Assembly: GCA_002327965.1 (NCBI GenBank) | Contig: DCVB01000013.1 | Coordinates: forward strand, 1-10,375 | Direction of reading: 5' to 3' | DNA: 10,375 bases | Source: Candidatus Aminicenantes bacterium UBA2199 | GTDB taxonomy: Bacteria > Acidobacteriota > Aminicenantia > UBA2199 | Shown: positions 1-6,008 of the stretch, piece after piece | Layout: the number at the start of each line of letters is the position of its first letter | How positions within the stretch are numbered: position 1 is the first letter of the stretch | Notes under the pieces: model-generated | Told to the model about the DNA's origin: nothing | The model's database searches: none | Seen by the model: only the letters and a program-made list of their open reading frames with translations | Program-made: the position numbers and the translations under genes

Positions 1-23
1 ACGATTTATTTTGGACAGCAGTG

Positions 24-44
24 GTTTACGGCAGACGGTTTGCG
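24..44 (+). repeat. Three degenerate heptamers (GTTTACG type)
   Basis: Three consecutive seven-base units, GTTTACG, GCAGACG and GTTTGCG, stand in register. They resemble the GGTTTAA and GGTTGAC units found elsewhere in the window and appear to be a decayed short tandem repeat. There is no sign of coding. Confidence 0.5.
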
Positions 45-66
45 GGGACTGCCCATAATTGAAATG

Positions 67-149
67 GGTATACGGTAGAAGGTTTAAGGTTTAAGGGAAG
101 AAAAGAAGGCCACCTTGCGCCTTACGCCCTAAACCTTACACCGATTGCC
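67..149. repeat. Head-to-head pair of heptanucleotide arrays (GGTTTAA type)
   Basis: The left arm reads GGTATAC, GGTAGAA, GGTTTAA, GGTTTAA and GGGAAGA (67-101). The right arm (115-149) carries heptamers of the opposite polarity: TTGCGCC, TTACGCC, CTAAACC, TTACACC and GATTGCC. Read on the minus strand these are again GGnnnAn-type units. The arms are partly complementary: TAAGGTTTAAGGG at 85-97 matches CCCTAAACCTTA at 127-138 with one bulged base, so transcripts could fold into a long imperfect hairpin around 102-114. The same layout recurs downstream of pgi with another monomer. It resembles the short tandemly repeated repetitive (STRR) heptamers known from cyanobacteria in period only; its function is unknown. 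Confidence 0.7.
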
Positions 150-273
150 CATCCTTTTTTCCTAACAGCCGCTCGCCCATTGCTCGTTCGTATAGGGAAG
201 TCTATTTGCCCTCCCGCTCAGGGTTCCAGGTGGCGGATGCTTCTGCGTCCTGTCCCGCAGCGTTGCCACTGAA

Positions 274-303
274 TTGACATTGTCGAGGCGCTTCCTGTAT
301 AAA
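274..303 (+). promoter_or_regulatory. Sigma70-type promoter of pgi
   Basis: A perfect -35 hexamer TTGACA (274-279) is followed after 18 bases by TATAAA (298-303, five of six consensus bases). Transcription would begin near 310, giving a leader of only about 11 bases that begins in the Shine-Dalgarno sequence GGGAGGAG (309-316). The -35 box overlaps the nine-base palindrome GACATTGTC (276-284), which could be an operator. Confidence 0.7.
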
Positions 304-320
304 CCTCAGGGAGGAGCAAC

Positions 321-1940
321 ATGAACCGGCGAACCCGTTCAAAGATGCCCGAGTGGCTGGCCTTGAAGGAGCACGCGGCCAGCATGAAGCGGCGGCACTT
401 GCGCGATCTTTTCGCCGCCGATCCGGAGCGCGGCCGGCGTTACGCCCTGCAGGCCGAGGGCATTTATCTCGACTATTCCAAAAACCCCCTCAGCGATGAG
501 ACCCTGAAGCTGCTGTTCGCCCTGGCCCGGGCCTGCGACCTGGAGCAAGAAACCCGGCGCCTGTTCTCAGGCGAAAAGATCAACCAGACCGAGGGCCGGC
601 CCGTGCTGCACTGGGCGCTGCGCGATGCTTCCGGCTGCCCGCTGCCGGTCGACGGCGTCGACGTCATGCCGCTCATCCGCGAAGTCAGGGAGCGGATGGC
701 CGCGGCCGCCGGCCGCATGCGCTCGGGAAACTGGATCGGCCACGGCGGCCGTTCCTTGCGCCATATCGTCCACATCGGCATCGGCGGCTCCGACTTGGGT
801 CCGCGCATGGCCTGCTCCGCCCTGAGCTTCTACTCCCAGCTCGACCTGCCGGTCCATTTCGTTTCCAACCTCGATCCCGGCCACCTGGCCGCTACACTGC
901 GTTTCCTCTCCCCGGAGACGACGTTGTTCATCCTGGCCTCCAAGACCTTCACCACCCAGGAGACCATGGCCAATGCCGCCGGAGCCCGCGACTGGCTGCT
1001 GGAGCATTTTCAGGACCGGGCCGCCCTGGGCCGGCACGTCGTTGCCGTAACCGCCAATCCCCAGGCGGCGCTGGCCTGGGGCATCGCCGCCGAAAATGTC
1101 TTCGAATTCTGGGATTGGGTGGGCGGACGCTATTCGCTGCCCTCGGCCGTCGGGCTGCCGCTGATGATGTCCGTCGGTCCCGAGCGTTTCATGGAGATGC
1201 TGAGCGGCTTTGAAGCCATGGACAATCATTTCCGCAGCGCGCCGCCCCAGGCCAACCTGCCGCTGCTGCTGGCGCTGCTGGGCGTTTGGCATGCCGATTT
1301 CATGGGAGCCGCCACCCACGCCGTCCTGCCGTACAGCCAATACCTCCGCCTTTTCCCGGCCTTTCTGCAGCAGCTGGAAATGGAATCCAACGGCAAAGGC
1401 GTCGATCGCGACGGCAGGGAGGTGGATTACGCGACCGCGCCGGTGCTCTGGGGCGAACCCGGCACCGGGGGCCAGCATGCCTTTTTTCAGCTGCTGCACC
1501 AGGGTACCCAGGCGGTCCCCTGCGATTTCATCGGTTTCCGCCGCACCCTGGATCCGTTTCGCGATCACCACGAGCAGTTGCTGGCCAACCTGTTCGCCCA
1601 GGCGCAGGCTCTGGCCTTCGGCAGCACCCGTGAGGAACTGGCCCATGCCGGGGTCCCGGCGGAGATCCTGCCGTACCGCGAATTCCCCGGCAGCCGGCCC
1701 AGCAACATCCTGCTTGCCGAGGAACTCACCCCCGGGGTCCTGGGCAAGCTGATCGCCCTCTACGAGCACAAGGTGTTCGCCCAGGGAGTGCTTTGGAACA
1801 TCTTTTCCTTTGACCAGTGGGGCGTGGAGCTGGGAAAGAGGATCGCCGGCCGCCTGCTGCCCAAGATCAAGGGGGAACTGCCCGCCGACGACGAGGACAG
1901 CTCGACCCGGGCATTGATCGAGTATTGCCGGAAGCAATGA
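321..1940 (+). CDS. pgi: Glucose-6-phosphate isomerase
   Basis: This cytoplasmic enzyme interconverts glucose 6-phosphate and fructose 6-phosphate in glycolysis and gluconeogenesis, and feeds hexose phosphates to envelope sugar synthesis. At 539 residues it is close to the E. coli enzyme (549). Visible family signatures are HIGIGGSDLGPR (151-162), the phosphate-binding ASKTFTTQETM (206-216), GGRYSLPSAVGL (268-279) and the C-terminal signature ending FDQWGVELGK (497-506). The expected catalytic residues are present: Glu355 in MESNGK, His386 in GGQHAFF and Lys506 in VELGK. The ATG is fixed by a strong Shine-Dalgarno GGGAGGAG (309-316) and a good promoter just upstream. The gene appears monocistronic: an inverted heptad repeat follows six bases after the stop, and the next gene has its own promoter. 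Nothing suggests truncation or transfer. Confidence 0.97.
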   Translation: MNRRTRSKMPEWLALKEHAASMKRRHLRDLFAADPERGRRYALQAEGIYLDYSKNPLSDETLKLLFALARACDLEQETRRLFSGEKINQTEGRPVLHWALRDASGCPLPVDGVDVMPLIREVRERMAAAAGRMRSGNWIGHGGRSLRHIVHIGIGGSDLGPRMACSALSFYSQLDLPVHFVSNLDPGHLAATLRFLSPETTLFILASKTFTTQETMANAAGARDWLLEHFQDRAALGRHVVAVTANPQAALAWGIAAENVFEFWDWVGGRYSLPSAVGLPLMMSVGPERFMEMLSGFEAMDNHFRSAPPQANLPLLLALLGVWHADFMGAATHAVLPYSQYLRLFPAFLQQLEMESNGKGVDRDGREVDYATAPVLWGEPGTGGQHAFFQLLHQGTQAVPCDFIGFRRTLDPFRDHHEQLLANLFAQAQALAFGSTREELAHAGVPAEILPYREFPGSRPSNILLAEELTPGVLGKLIALYEHKVFAQGVLWNIFSFDQWGVELGKRIAGRLLPKIKGELPADDEDSSTRALIEYCRKQ

Positions 1941-1945
1941 TCGAA

Positions 1946-2064
1946 GTGATTCGTGATCAGTGATGCGTGATGCGTGATGAGGGAAGAGCTGACTGAAATG
2001 GCACCGGATCTCCGCTGTGCGGCTCTTTCTCATCACTCATTACTCATCACTCGTCACTTGTTAC
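1946..2064. repeat. Head-to-head pair of five-unit heptanucleotide arrays (GTGATGA type)
   Basis: The left arm (1946-1980) has five units: GTGATTC, GTGATCA, GTGATGC, GTGATGC and GTGATGA. The right arm (2030-2064) has five units of opposite polarity: TCATCAC, TCATTAC, TCATCAC, TCGTCAC and TTGTTAC. The arms, extended inward by GGGAAGAGC (1981-1989) against GGCTCTTTC (2021-2029), form an imperfect inverted repeat of about 44 bases per side around a loop of about 31 bases. It fills nearly the whole gap between pgi and the UbiA gene. It could end pgi transcription as a large hairpin, though no T-run follows. Its right end overlaps the -35 region of the next promoter. Confidence 0.85.
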
Positions 2065-2089
2065 TTCGGCCCTTATTTTTTGCTATAAT
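2061..2089 (+). promoter_or_regulatory. Extended -10 promoter placed on the UbiA gene start
   Basis: A perfect TATAAT (2084-2089) is preceded by the extended -10 dinucleotide in TGCTATAAT (2081-2089). A weak -35, TTACTT (2061-2066), lies 17 bases upstream inside the last repeat unit. Only six bases separate the -10 box from the ATG at 2096, so transcription should start at or within a base or two of that ATG. There is no Shine-Dalgarno sequence. Both facts point to a leaderless mRNA. Confidence 0.65.
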
Positions 2090-2095
2090 GTCCCC

Positions 2096-2977
2096 ATGCA
2101 AACCCTGAAATATTTCCTGATCTCCCTGCGGCCGAAGCAATGGATGAAGAACGTCTTCATTTTCGCCCCGATGATCTTTTCGCTGCACATGTATCAGGTG
2201 TCCTACATCAGGAGAAGCGTGCTGGCGTTCCTGCTCTTCAGCCTGGTCACGGGTTGCATATACGTCTTCAATGACGTTTTGGACCGCGAGAAGGACAGGC
2301 TGCACCCGGTGAAACGGGAGCGGCCCATCGCCGCCGGCCGCCTGGGCGTGCGCTGGGCGCTGATACTTGCGGCAGCGCTGCTCGCCTTCATGCTGCTGAT
2401 GATCGCCGGTTTCAACCGCGAATTCTTCCTGATCACCTTGTTCTATATCGCCCTGAACGTGCTGTATTCGCTTTTCCTGAAGCGGGTGATCATCATTGAT
2501 ATCATGGTCATCGCCCTGGGCTTCGTGATGCGGGTCATGATCGGAGCGGCGGTGAACGCCGTCATCCTCTATCCCTGGATCCTCATCTCCACCTTCCTGC
2601 TGGCCATCTTCCTGGCCCTGATCAAGCGCCGGCAGGAACTGCTCAAGATCCAGGAGTTGCATCCCGAGACGGTCACGCGCAAGACCCTGGAAAGCTACAA
2701 CATCAGCATGCTGGACCAGATGATCAGCATCGCCACGGCCACCACCCTGATCTCGTACATCATGTACGTGCTCTCTCCGGACGTGCAGCTGAAATTCCAC
2801 ACGAACAACCTTTATTTCACCGTCCCCTTCGTCATCTTCGGCATCTTCCGCTACCTCTTCCTCTCCTATGCGCAAGGCGAGGGCGAAAGCCCTTCCGATG
2901 TCATCACCAGCGACCTGCCATTCACCCTGAATCTCCTCCTCTGGATCAGTGTCTTCATTCTGTTGGTGACGCGTTGA
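2096..2977 (+). CDS. UbiA-family prenyltransferase, polyprenyl-phosphate phosphoribosyltransferase-like
   Basis: This integral membrane protein (293 aa, several strongly hydrophobic helices) belongs to the UbiA superfamily. The N-terminal LRPKQWMKNVFIFAP (11-25) is typical of the subgroup containing mycobacterial Rv3806c, which transfers phosphoribose from PRPP to decaprenyl phosphate. The Mg-diphosphate motif is intact as NDVLDREKD (59-67), followed by HPVKRERPIAAG (70-81). YSLFLKR (124-130) and YNISMLDQMISIATATTLISY (201-221) fit the conserved later helices. By family analogy it makes a lipid-linked ribose 5-phosphate that others convert to an arabinose-type donor; the substrate here is inferred. 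The epimerase and phosphatase partners often found beside such genes are absent from the window. The start is set by alignment to family N-termini and by a promoter that predicts a leaderless transcript. It is followed seven bases later by the next gene, probably in one transcript. Confidence 0.85.
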   Translation: MQTLKYFLISLRPKQWMKNVFIFAPMIFSLHMYQVSYIRRSVLAFLLFSLVTGCIYVFNDVLDREKDRLHPVKRERPIAAGRLGVRWALILAAALLAFMLLMIAGFNREFFLITLFYIALNVLYSLFLKRVIIIDIMVIALGFVMRVMIGAAVNAVILYPWILISTFLLAIFLALIKRRQELLKIQELHPETVTRKTLESYNISMLDQMISIATATTLISYIMYVLSPDVQLKFHTNNLYFTVPFVIFGIFRYLFLSYAQGEGESPSDVITSDLPFTLNLLLWISVFILLVTR

Positions 2978-2984
2978 GGCGGCA

Positions 2985-3629
2985 TTGGGGAACCTGGACG
3001 TCATCAGGCAACTGCAGCGATCGGCACTAAGCCTGGAGGAATTGGAGGAGATCCACCGCCGATACAAGGACGATTACCGCGTGCTGCTTGGGCTGGCGCA
3101 GCATCCCCGCTTTCCCCAGGGGCTGGCTTTGGGCATCCTCAGCAAGCTGTTTGCCGTCGACCTGGTGCGCGTCATCAAGAACGTCAGGACCAATCCCTTC
3201 GTGCGCAAGAAAGCCGAGCTGGAATTCCTGCAGCGCTATCGGCGGCTGGCCCTGGGGGAGAAGATATCCCTGCTGAAAATGGCCTCAAACTCCCTGCTCC
3301 TGGCCCTGATTGACGAGGATCACCCCCGGCTTCTCCAGGCCATCCTGCAGAACCCCAGCTGCAGCGAGGAGGTCGTGCTGCGCTTCGTCAACCGCAGCCA
3401 CGACCGCAGCCATTTTTACCAGGCACTCGCCGAAACCGCCTGGTTCCGGAGCCCGACCGTGGCCGAGGCCGTTGCCCATGACCCGGAGGCCCCGATCCGC
3501 ATCCTGCTGGAGATCATCCCCCACCTGGGGTTGGCCGGGCTGCAAAAGTTGTTTCGCAATGACAGCACCCACCAGGCGGTGCGCGACCATATCCGTTCCT
3601 ACATCGAGAATCGCGAAGCCGGCGGCTGA
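2985..3629 (+). CDS. Uncharacterised alpha-helical repeat protein (HEAT/LRV-like)
   Basis: I do not recognise a named family. The 214-residue product has no signal peptide or membrane segment and should be cytoplasmic. It shows degenerate helical repeats with an Asn/His/Asp-Pro turn: LLGLAQHPRFPQGLALGIL (34-52), VIKNVRTNPFVRKKAELEFL (63-82), LLQAILQNPSCSEEVVLRFV (116-135) and VAEAVAHDPEAPIRILLEII (159-178). Such turns resemble leucine-rich-repeat variant or HEAT-like proteins that serve as binding scaffolds. The start is TTG at 2985, preceded by GAGG (2976-2979) that overlaps the UbiA stop codon; the gap is seven bases, so translation is probably coupled to the prenyltransferase. Any functional link to that enzyme is inference from position. 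Base composition and codon use look like the neighbours, and the long clean frame supports a real gene. Confidence 0.75.
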   Translation: MGNLDVIRQLQRSALSLEELEEIHRRYKDDYRVLLGLAQHPRFPQGLALGILSKLFAVDLVRVIKNVRTNPFVRKKAELEFLQRYRRLALGEKISLLKMASNSLLLALIDEDHPRLLQAILQNPSCSEEVVLRFVNRSHDRSHFYQALAETAWFRSPTVAEAVAHDPEAPIRILLEIIPHLGLAGLQKLFRNDSTHQAVRDHIRSYIENREAGG

Positions 3630-3643
3630 GAGCGCCTGAGGCC

Positions 3644-3672
3644 TTGCCCCCGTTGCCGACCTGGGTTACAAT
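3644..3672 (+). promoter_or_regulatory. Promoter of the M23 peptidase gene
   Basis: TTGCCC (3644-3649), a 17-base spacer and TACAAT (3667-3672, five of six consensus bases) form a sigma70-like promoter in the 52-base gap. The ATG lies only nine bases after the -10 box, so the predicted start of transcription (about 3679) leaves essentially no leader. No Shine-Dalgarno sequence is present in CGCCACCTG before the ATG. Confidence 0.55.
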
Positions 3673-3681
3673 CGCCACCTG

Positions 3682-5670
3682 ATGAGAATACGGCGCAGAG
3701 TCATCCTTTGTCTCCTGGCGGCGGCCAGCGGACTGTCCGCCCAGGACAGCGAAAAAAAGTACGCCTGGCCCCTGGCCATAAACGATGGCATCAGCTCGAC
3801 CTTCCAGGAATTCCGCGCCAACCATTTCCATGCCGGCATCGACCTGCGTACCATGAGGAGGACGGGCTTCCCGGTGCGGGCCATCGCCGACGGGTCGGTC
3901 GAGCGCCTGACCGTGTCCCGGCGCGGCTACGGGCTCAGCCTTTTGCTGCGCCATGACAACGGCGATACGTCGCTATACGCTCACCTGGACCGTTTTCGCC
4001 CCGACCTCGAGGCCGTCGTCCAGCGCCTGCGGTCGGCGTCGGGGAAAAAATACTTCGGCGACCACGAACTGACCGGTCCGGTGGCGGTCCGCCGCGGCGA
4101 GGTCATCGCTTTCAGCGGCGAGAGCGGCGCCGGATTCCCCCACCTGCATTTGGAGATCCGGAATGCCGCCGGACTCGCCGTCAATCCGCTGAAGGTGATC
4201 GGCACCCTGCCGCCCGACACGCTGGCCCCCCTGCTGAAAGGGGTGCTGCTGCGCAGCCGGGCCGGCTCGCTGATCAACGGGGATTGCGGTGAGTTCTATT
4301 TCCGGCTGCGCCGGGACGGTGCCGCCTGCAGGCCGGCGGCACCCCTGAGGATCAACGGTCCCTGCGACGTCGTCCTGCATGCCGTCGATCTCTCCGGCGT
4401 CGCCCATGTCGTCGCTCCCTACAGCCTGGAGGCCGATCTGGACGGACGGCCGGTATTCCGCATTGCCTTCGAACGTCTGAGCCGCGACGACAACAACCAG
4501 CTGGGCATGCTGTACGACATGTCCTACTCGCAGCCCTCGGACTATTATTTCAACCTCTGTTCCCAGGAGGGTTTCGCACTGGAAAGTACCCGGGCGCGGC
4601 TGGCCGACGAATTGCAGCGCCTGGCTCCCGGACTCCACGAGCTGCGGGTGCAGGTCGGCGACGCCCAGGGGAACCGTTCGCTGGCCGTCCTGCCGCTGCA
4701 CAAGGATGCGGAAGGCGAGCCGCGGTCCTTCCAGCGCCGGGTCGCTCCGATCGCTTCCGGCGGCGGCTGGATGCAGCGCGCCGAATTCTCCGTTCATGCC
4801 AACCGCGGCGACGTGATGGTCAAGGCCAGGGATTTTCCGGCGGCGGCCGCGCAGCTGAAACTGAGGATGATCCAGGGAAAGCAGGAACGGGTCGTGGCGG
4901 CCCGCGAGTACGAACAGGGCCTCTTTTTCTCCTTCCAGCCGCTGAATCATGAGCCAAGCCTGCAACTGCGTTTCGAATTGACCATCGATGGCGTGGTCGT
5001 CGAGGCCAAACAGAAGGTCGTGAGGCTGGTCTGGCTGAAGAACCACATGGCGCAGGCGACGCATTGGGGGGCATTCTCGGCAGAATTCGGCGCCACGACG
5101 GTTCGCGAGCCGACGGTACTGCTGCTGGAGGATGTGGCCCTGTGCCCCGACCTGCCGCTGCTGGGAACAGCGGTCCGCACGCATCCCGATCATTTCGCCT
5201 TCCTGGACGAGGTACGATTCAAGTTCCGCGTGCCCGCCGGGACCGAGCGCATCGCCCAGCTGGGGATATTCAGGTACCGGCCGGCCAAGCGCAGCTGGAT
5301 CTACGTGCCGACCCGCCATGACCGCGGGCAGGGGACCGTGAGCTGCCGCGTCCTGACCGCCGGGACTTTCGCGCTGCTGCGGGATGCCATTCCTCCCGCC
5401 GTCTCCCTGCAGCGGCCAGGTTCCCGACTGCGCGGCAAACTGCGCCGCCTGGTGGTCCGCATCAGCGACCAGGGCAAGGGCGTCGACGATGAATCCCTGT
5501 CGCTGCACCTGAACGGCCGCAAGCTGGACGCGGAATACGATCCCGATTGGGGCCATGTCCTGATCACCGAACTGGAAAGCCTGAAAAGCGGCAGGAACGA
5601 GCTGCGGGTCCAGGTGGCCGACCTGGGCGGCAATCGCAGCGATCAGGTCCTGCCGTTTACCCTTCATTAG
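3682..5670 (+). CDS. Secreted M23 (LytM-type) metallopeptidase with Ig-like C-terminal region
   Basis: The product (662 aa) begins with a signal peptide: an Arg-rich start (MRIRRR), a hydrophobic core and a likely signal peptidase I site after SGLSA (about 20/21). It should act in the periplasm or outside the cell on peptidoglycan cross-bridges. The zinc peptidase domain covers about 27-170. Ligands are His50 and Asp54 in HAGID and His156 in HLHLE (154-158); His101 (YAHLD) and His154 fill the catalytic positions, so it looks active. The remaining two thirds are beta-rich. They include two similar segments, HELRVQVGDAQGNRS and NELRVQVADLGGNRS, the latter near the C-terminus, typical of Ig-like or surface-exposed modules. 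No lipobox or cell-wall anchor is obvious. The ATG start gives an intact signal peptide and matches the promoter. Target bond and partner proteins cannot be told from sequence. Confidence 0.9.
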   Translation: MRIRRRVILCLLAAASGLSAQDSEKKYAWPLAINDGISSTFQEFRANHFHAGIDLRTMRRTGFPVRAIADGSVERLTVSRRGYGLSLLLRHDNGDTSLYAHLDRFRPDLEAVVQRLRSASGKKYFGDHELTGPVAVRRGEVIAFSGESGAGFPHLHLEIRNAAGLAVNPLKVIGTLPPDTLAPLLKGVLLRSRAGSLINGDCGEFYFRLRRDGAACRPAAPLRINGPCDVVLHAVDLSGVAHVVAPYSLEADLDGRPVFRIAFERLSRDDNNQLGMLYDMSYSQPSDYYFNLCSQEGFALESTRARLADELQRLAPGLHELRVQVGDAQGNRSLAVLPLHKDAEGEPRSFQRRVAPIASGGGWMQRAEFSVHANRGDVMVKARDFPAAAAQLKLRMIQGKQERVVAAREYEQGLFFSFQPLNHEPSLQLRFELTIDGVVVEAKQKVVRLVWLKNHMAQATHWGAFSAEFGATTVREPTVLLLEDVALCPDLPLLGTAVRTHPDHFAFLDEVRFKFRVPAGTERIAQLGIFRYRPAKRSWIYVPTRHDRGQGTVSCRVLTAGTFALLRDAIPPAVSLQRPGSRLRGKLRRLVVRISDQGKGVDDESLSLHLNGRKLDAEYDPDWGHVLITELESLKSGRNELRVQVADLGGNRSDQVLPFTLH

Positions 5671-5737
5671 GCCGCGGCGTTTCGACGAACCACAAAAGCG
5701 GCGCCGTGGTCATGCAATTTTGCCAACGACTGTGGAA

Positions 5738-5781
5738 ATCCCGCCAACGAGCGTCATAGAACATGGTGGGATGTGGTTTTT
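5738..5781 (+). terminator. Possible rho-independent terminator or leader hairpin
   Basis: ATCCCGCCA (5738-5746) can pair in RNA with TGGTGGGAT (5764-5772) over nine pairs, one a G-U wobble, around a 17-base loop. Five T residues follow at 5777-5781 after a four-base gap. The long loop and the gap make it a weak terminator. It lies about 70 bases beyond the peptidase stop codon. TGTGGTT (5772-5778) is also complementary to AACCACA (5688-5694), so alternative folds exist. Confidence 0.35.
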
Positions 5782-5898
5782 GTCGGATTGCATACTTTCT
5801 ATTCTCTGAAAAAGGCTATGATAAAGGAAATATCTTGAGACGTTCATCGGGCAACGCTTCGCGAATTTCAACCGCGTCAATCTGGATTCACCAGGAAG

Positions 5899-5935
5899 TT
5901 GACAATGTCCGAGCGGAAGTGCGAAAATCATTGTC
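5899..5935 (+). promoter_or_regulatory. TTGACA box with overlapping dyad
   Basis: A perfect TTGACA (5899-5904) is followed after 18 bases by GAAAAT (5923-5928, four of six). GACAATG (5901-5907) and its exact reverse complement CATTGTC (5929-5935) flank the putative -10, which could be an operator dyad or a hairpin. GACAATGTC (5901-5909) is also the same palindrome that overlaps the -35 of the pgi promoter. Confidence 0.4.
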
Positions 5936-5948
5936 TCCGGCCCCGCCT

Positions 5949-5965
5949 TGTATAATCATTATACA
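5949..5965. promoter_or_regulatory. Perfect 17-bp palindrome, PerR/Fur-family operator-like
   Basis: TGTATAAT, a central C and ATTATACA form a perfect palindrome. Its inner 15 bases match the Bacillus PerR box consensus (TTATAATnATTATAA) at all positions except the two outermost. It also contains TATAAT on both strands, so a bound regulator would cover a -10 element; a -35 for it is poor (TTGTCT at 5931-5936, 14-base spacing). It sits 43 bases before the TTG start of the glycosyltransferase. The regulator is not in this window. Confidence 0.5.
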
Positions 5966-5996
5966 CGCTCCTGTCGGGACCGGTGATGGACTACGT

Positions 5997-6002
5997 GGGA
6001 GG
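5997..6002 (+). promoter_or_regulatory. Ribosome binding site deciding a TTG start
   Basis: GGGAGG (5997-6002) stands six bases before TTG at 6009, in frame with the glycosyltransferase. This is the only start candidate near the family N-terminus (VLFMRLRLLGD) with a Shine-Dalgarno sequence; GTG at 6045 has none. Confidence 0.7.
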
Positions 6003-6008
6003 CTGGAC

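Larger units (their letters stand above)
1..320. other. Non-coding stretch upstream of pgi
   Basis: No convincing gene was found on either strand. The left half (24-149) is built from period-7 repeats, listed separately. A six-T run at 155-160 follows the second repeat arm and could belong to a terminator of a gene left of the window, but the hairpin in front of it is imperfect. From about 161 to 270 I see nothing recognisable. The right end (274-320) holds the pgi promoter and ribosome binding site. Confidence 0.7.
5671..6008. other. 338-base non-coding regulatory stretch before the LPS cluster
   Basis: The stretch is AT-richer than its flanks. The frame open from 5763 continues into the downstream glycosyltransferase, but its translation here (about 82 residues) lacks family similarity and composition typical of the window, so I treat it as leader. 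It holds a possible hairpin with a T-run (5738-5781), a dyad around TTGACA (5899-5935), a perfect 17-bp palindrome (5949-5965) and the ribosome binding site of the next gene. No RNA gene or known riboswitch was recognised. Confidence 0.6.

Noticed and set aside
155..160. T-run as a clear terminator of an upstream gene
   Set aside because: No stable GC-rich stem sits directly before it; the repeat arms are about 15-20 bases away and imperfect.
567..2036. 489-codon open frame on the minus strand across pgi
   Set aside because: It is antisense to a certain pgi gene, its translation is rich in Gln, Gly and His without domains, and it runs through the repeat array. High third-position G+C of the real gene keeps the opposite frame open.
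2054..3067. 337-codon minus-strand frame opposite the UbiA gene
   Set aside because: The translation is dominated by Asp, Glu, Gln and His, the complement of hydrophobic codons of a membrane protein; it has no plausible domain.
3630..3681. Terminator between the repeat-protein gene and the M23 gene
   Set aside because: There is no hairpin with T-run; only a short GCCTGAGGC palindrome-like sequence.
3973..5667. 564-codon minus-strand frame opposite the M23 peptidase gene
   Set aside because: It shows the same shadow effect: low-complexity composition, no recognisable motif, and complete overlap with a well-supported gene.
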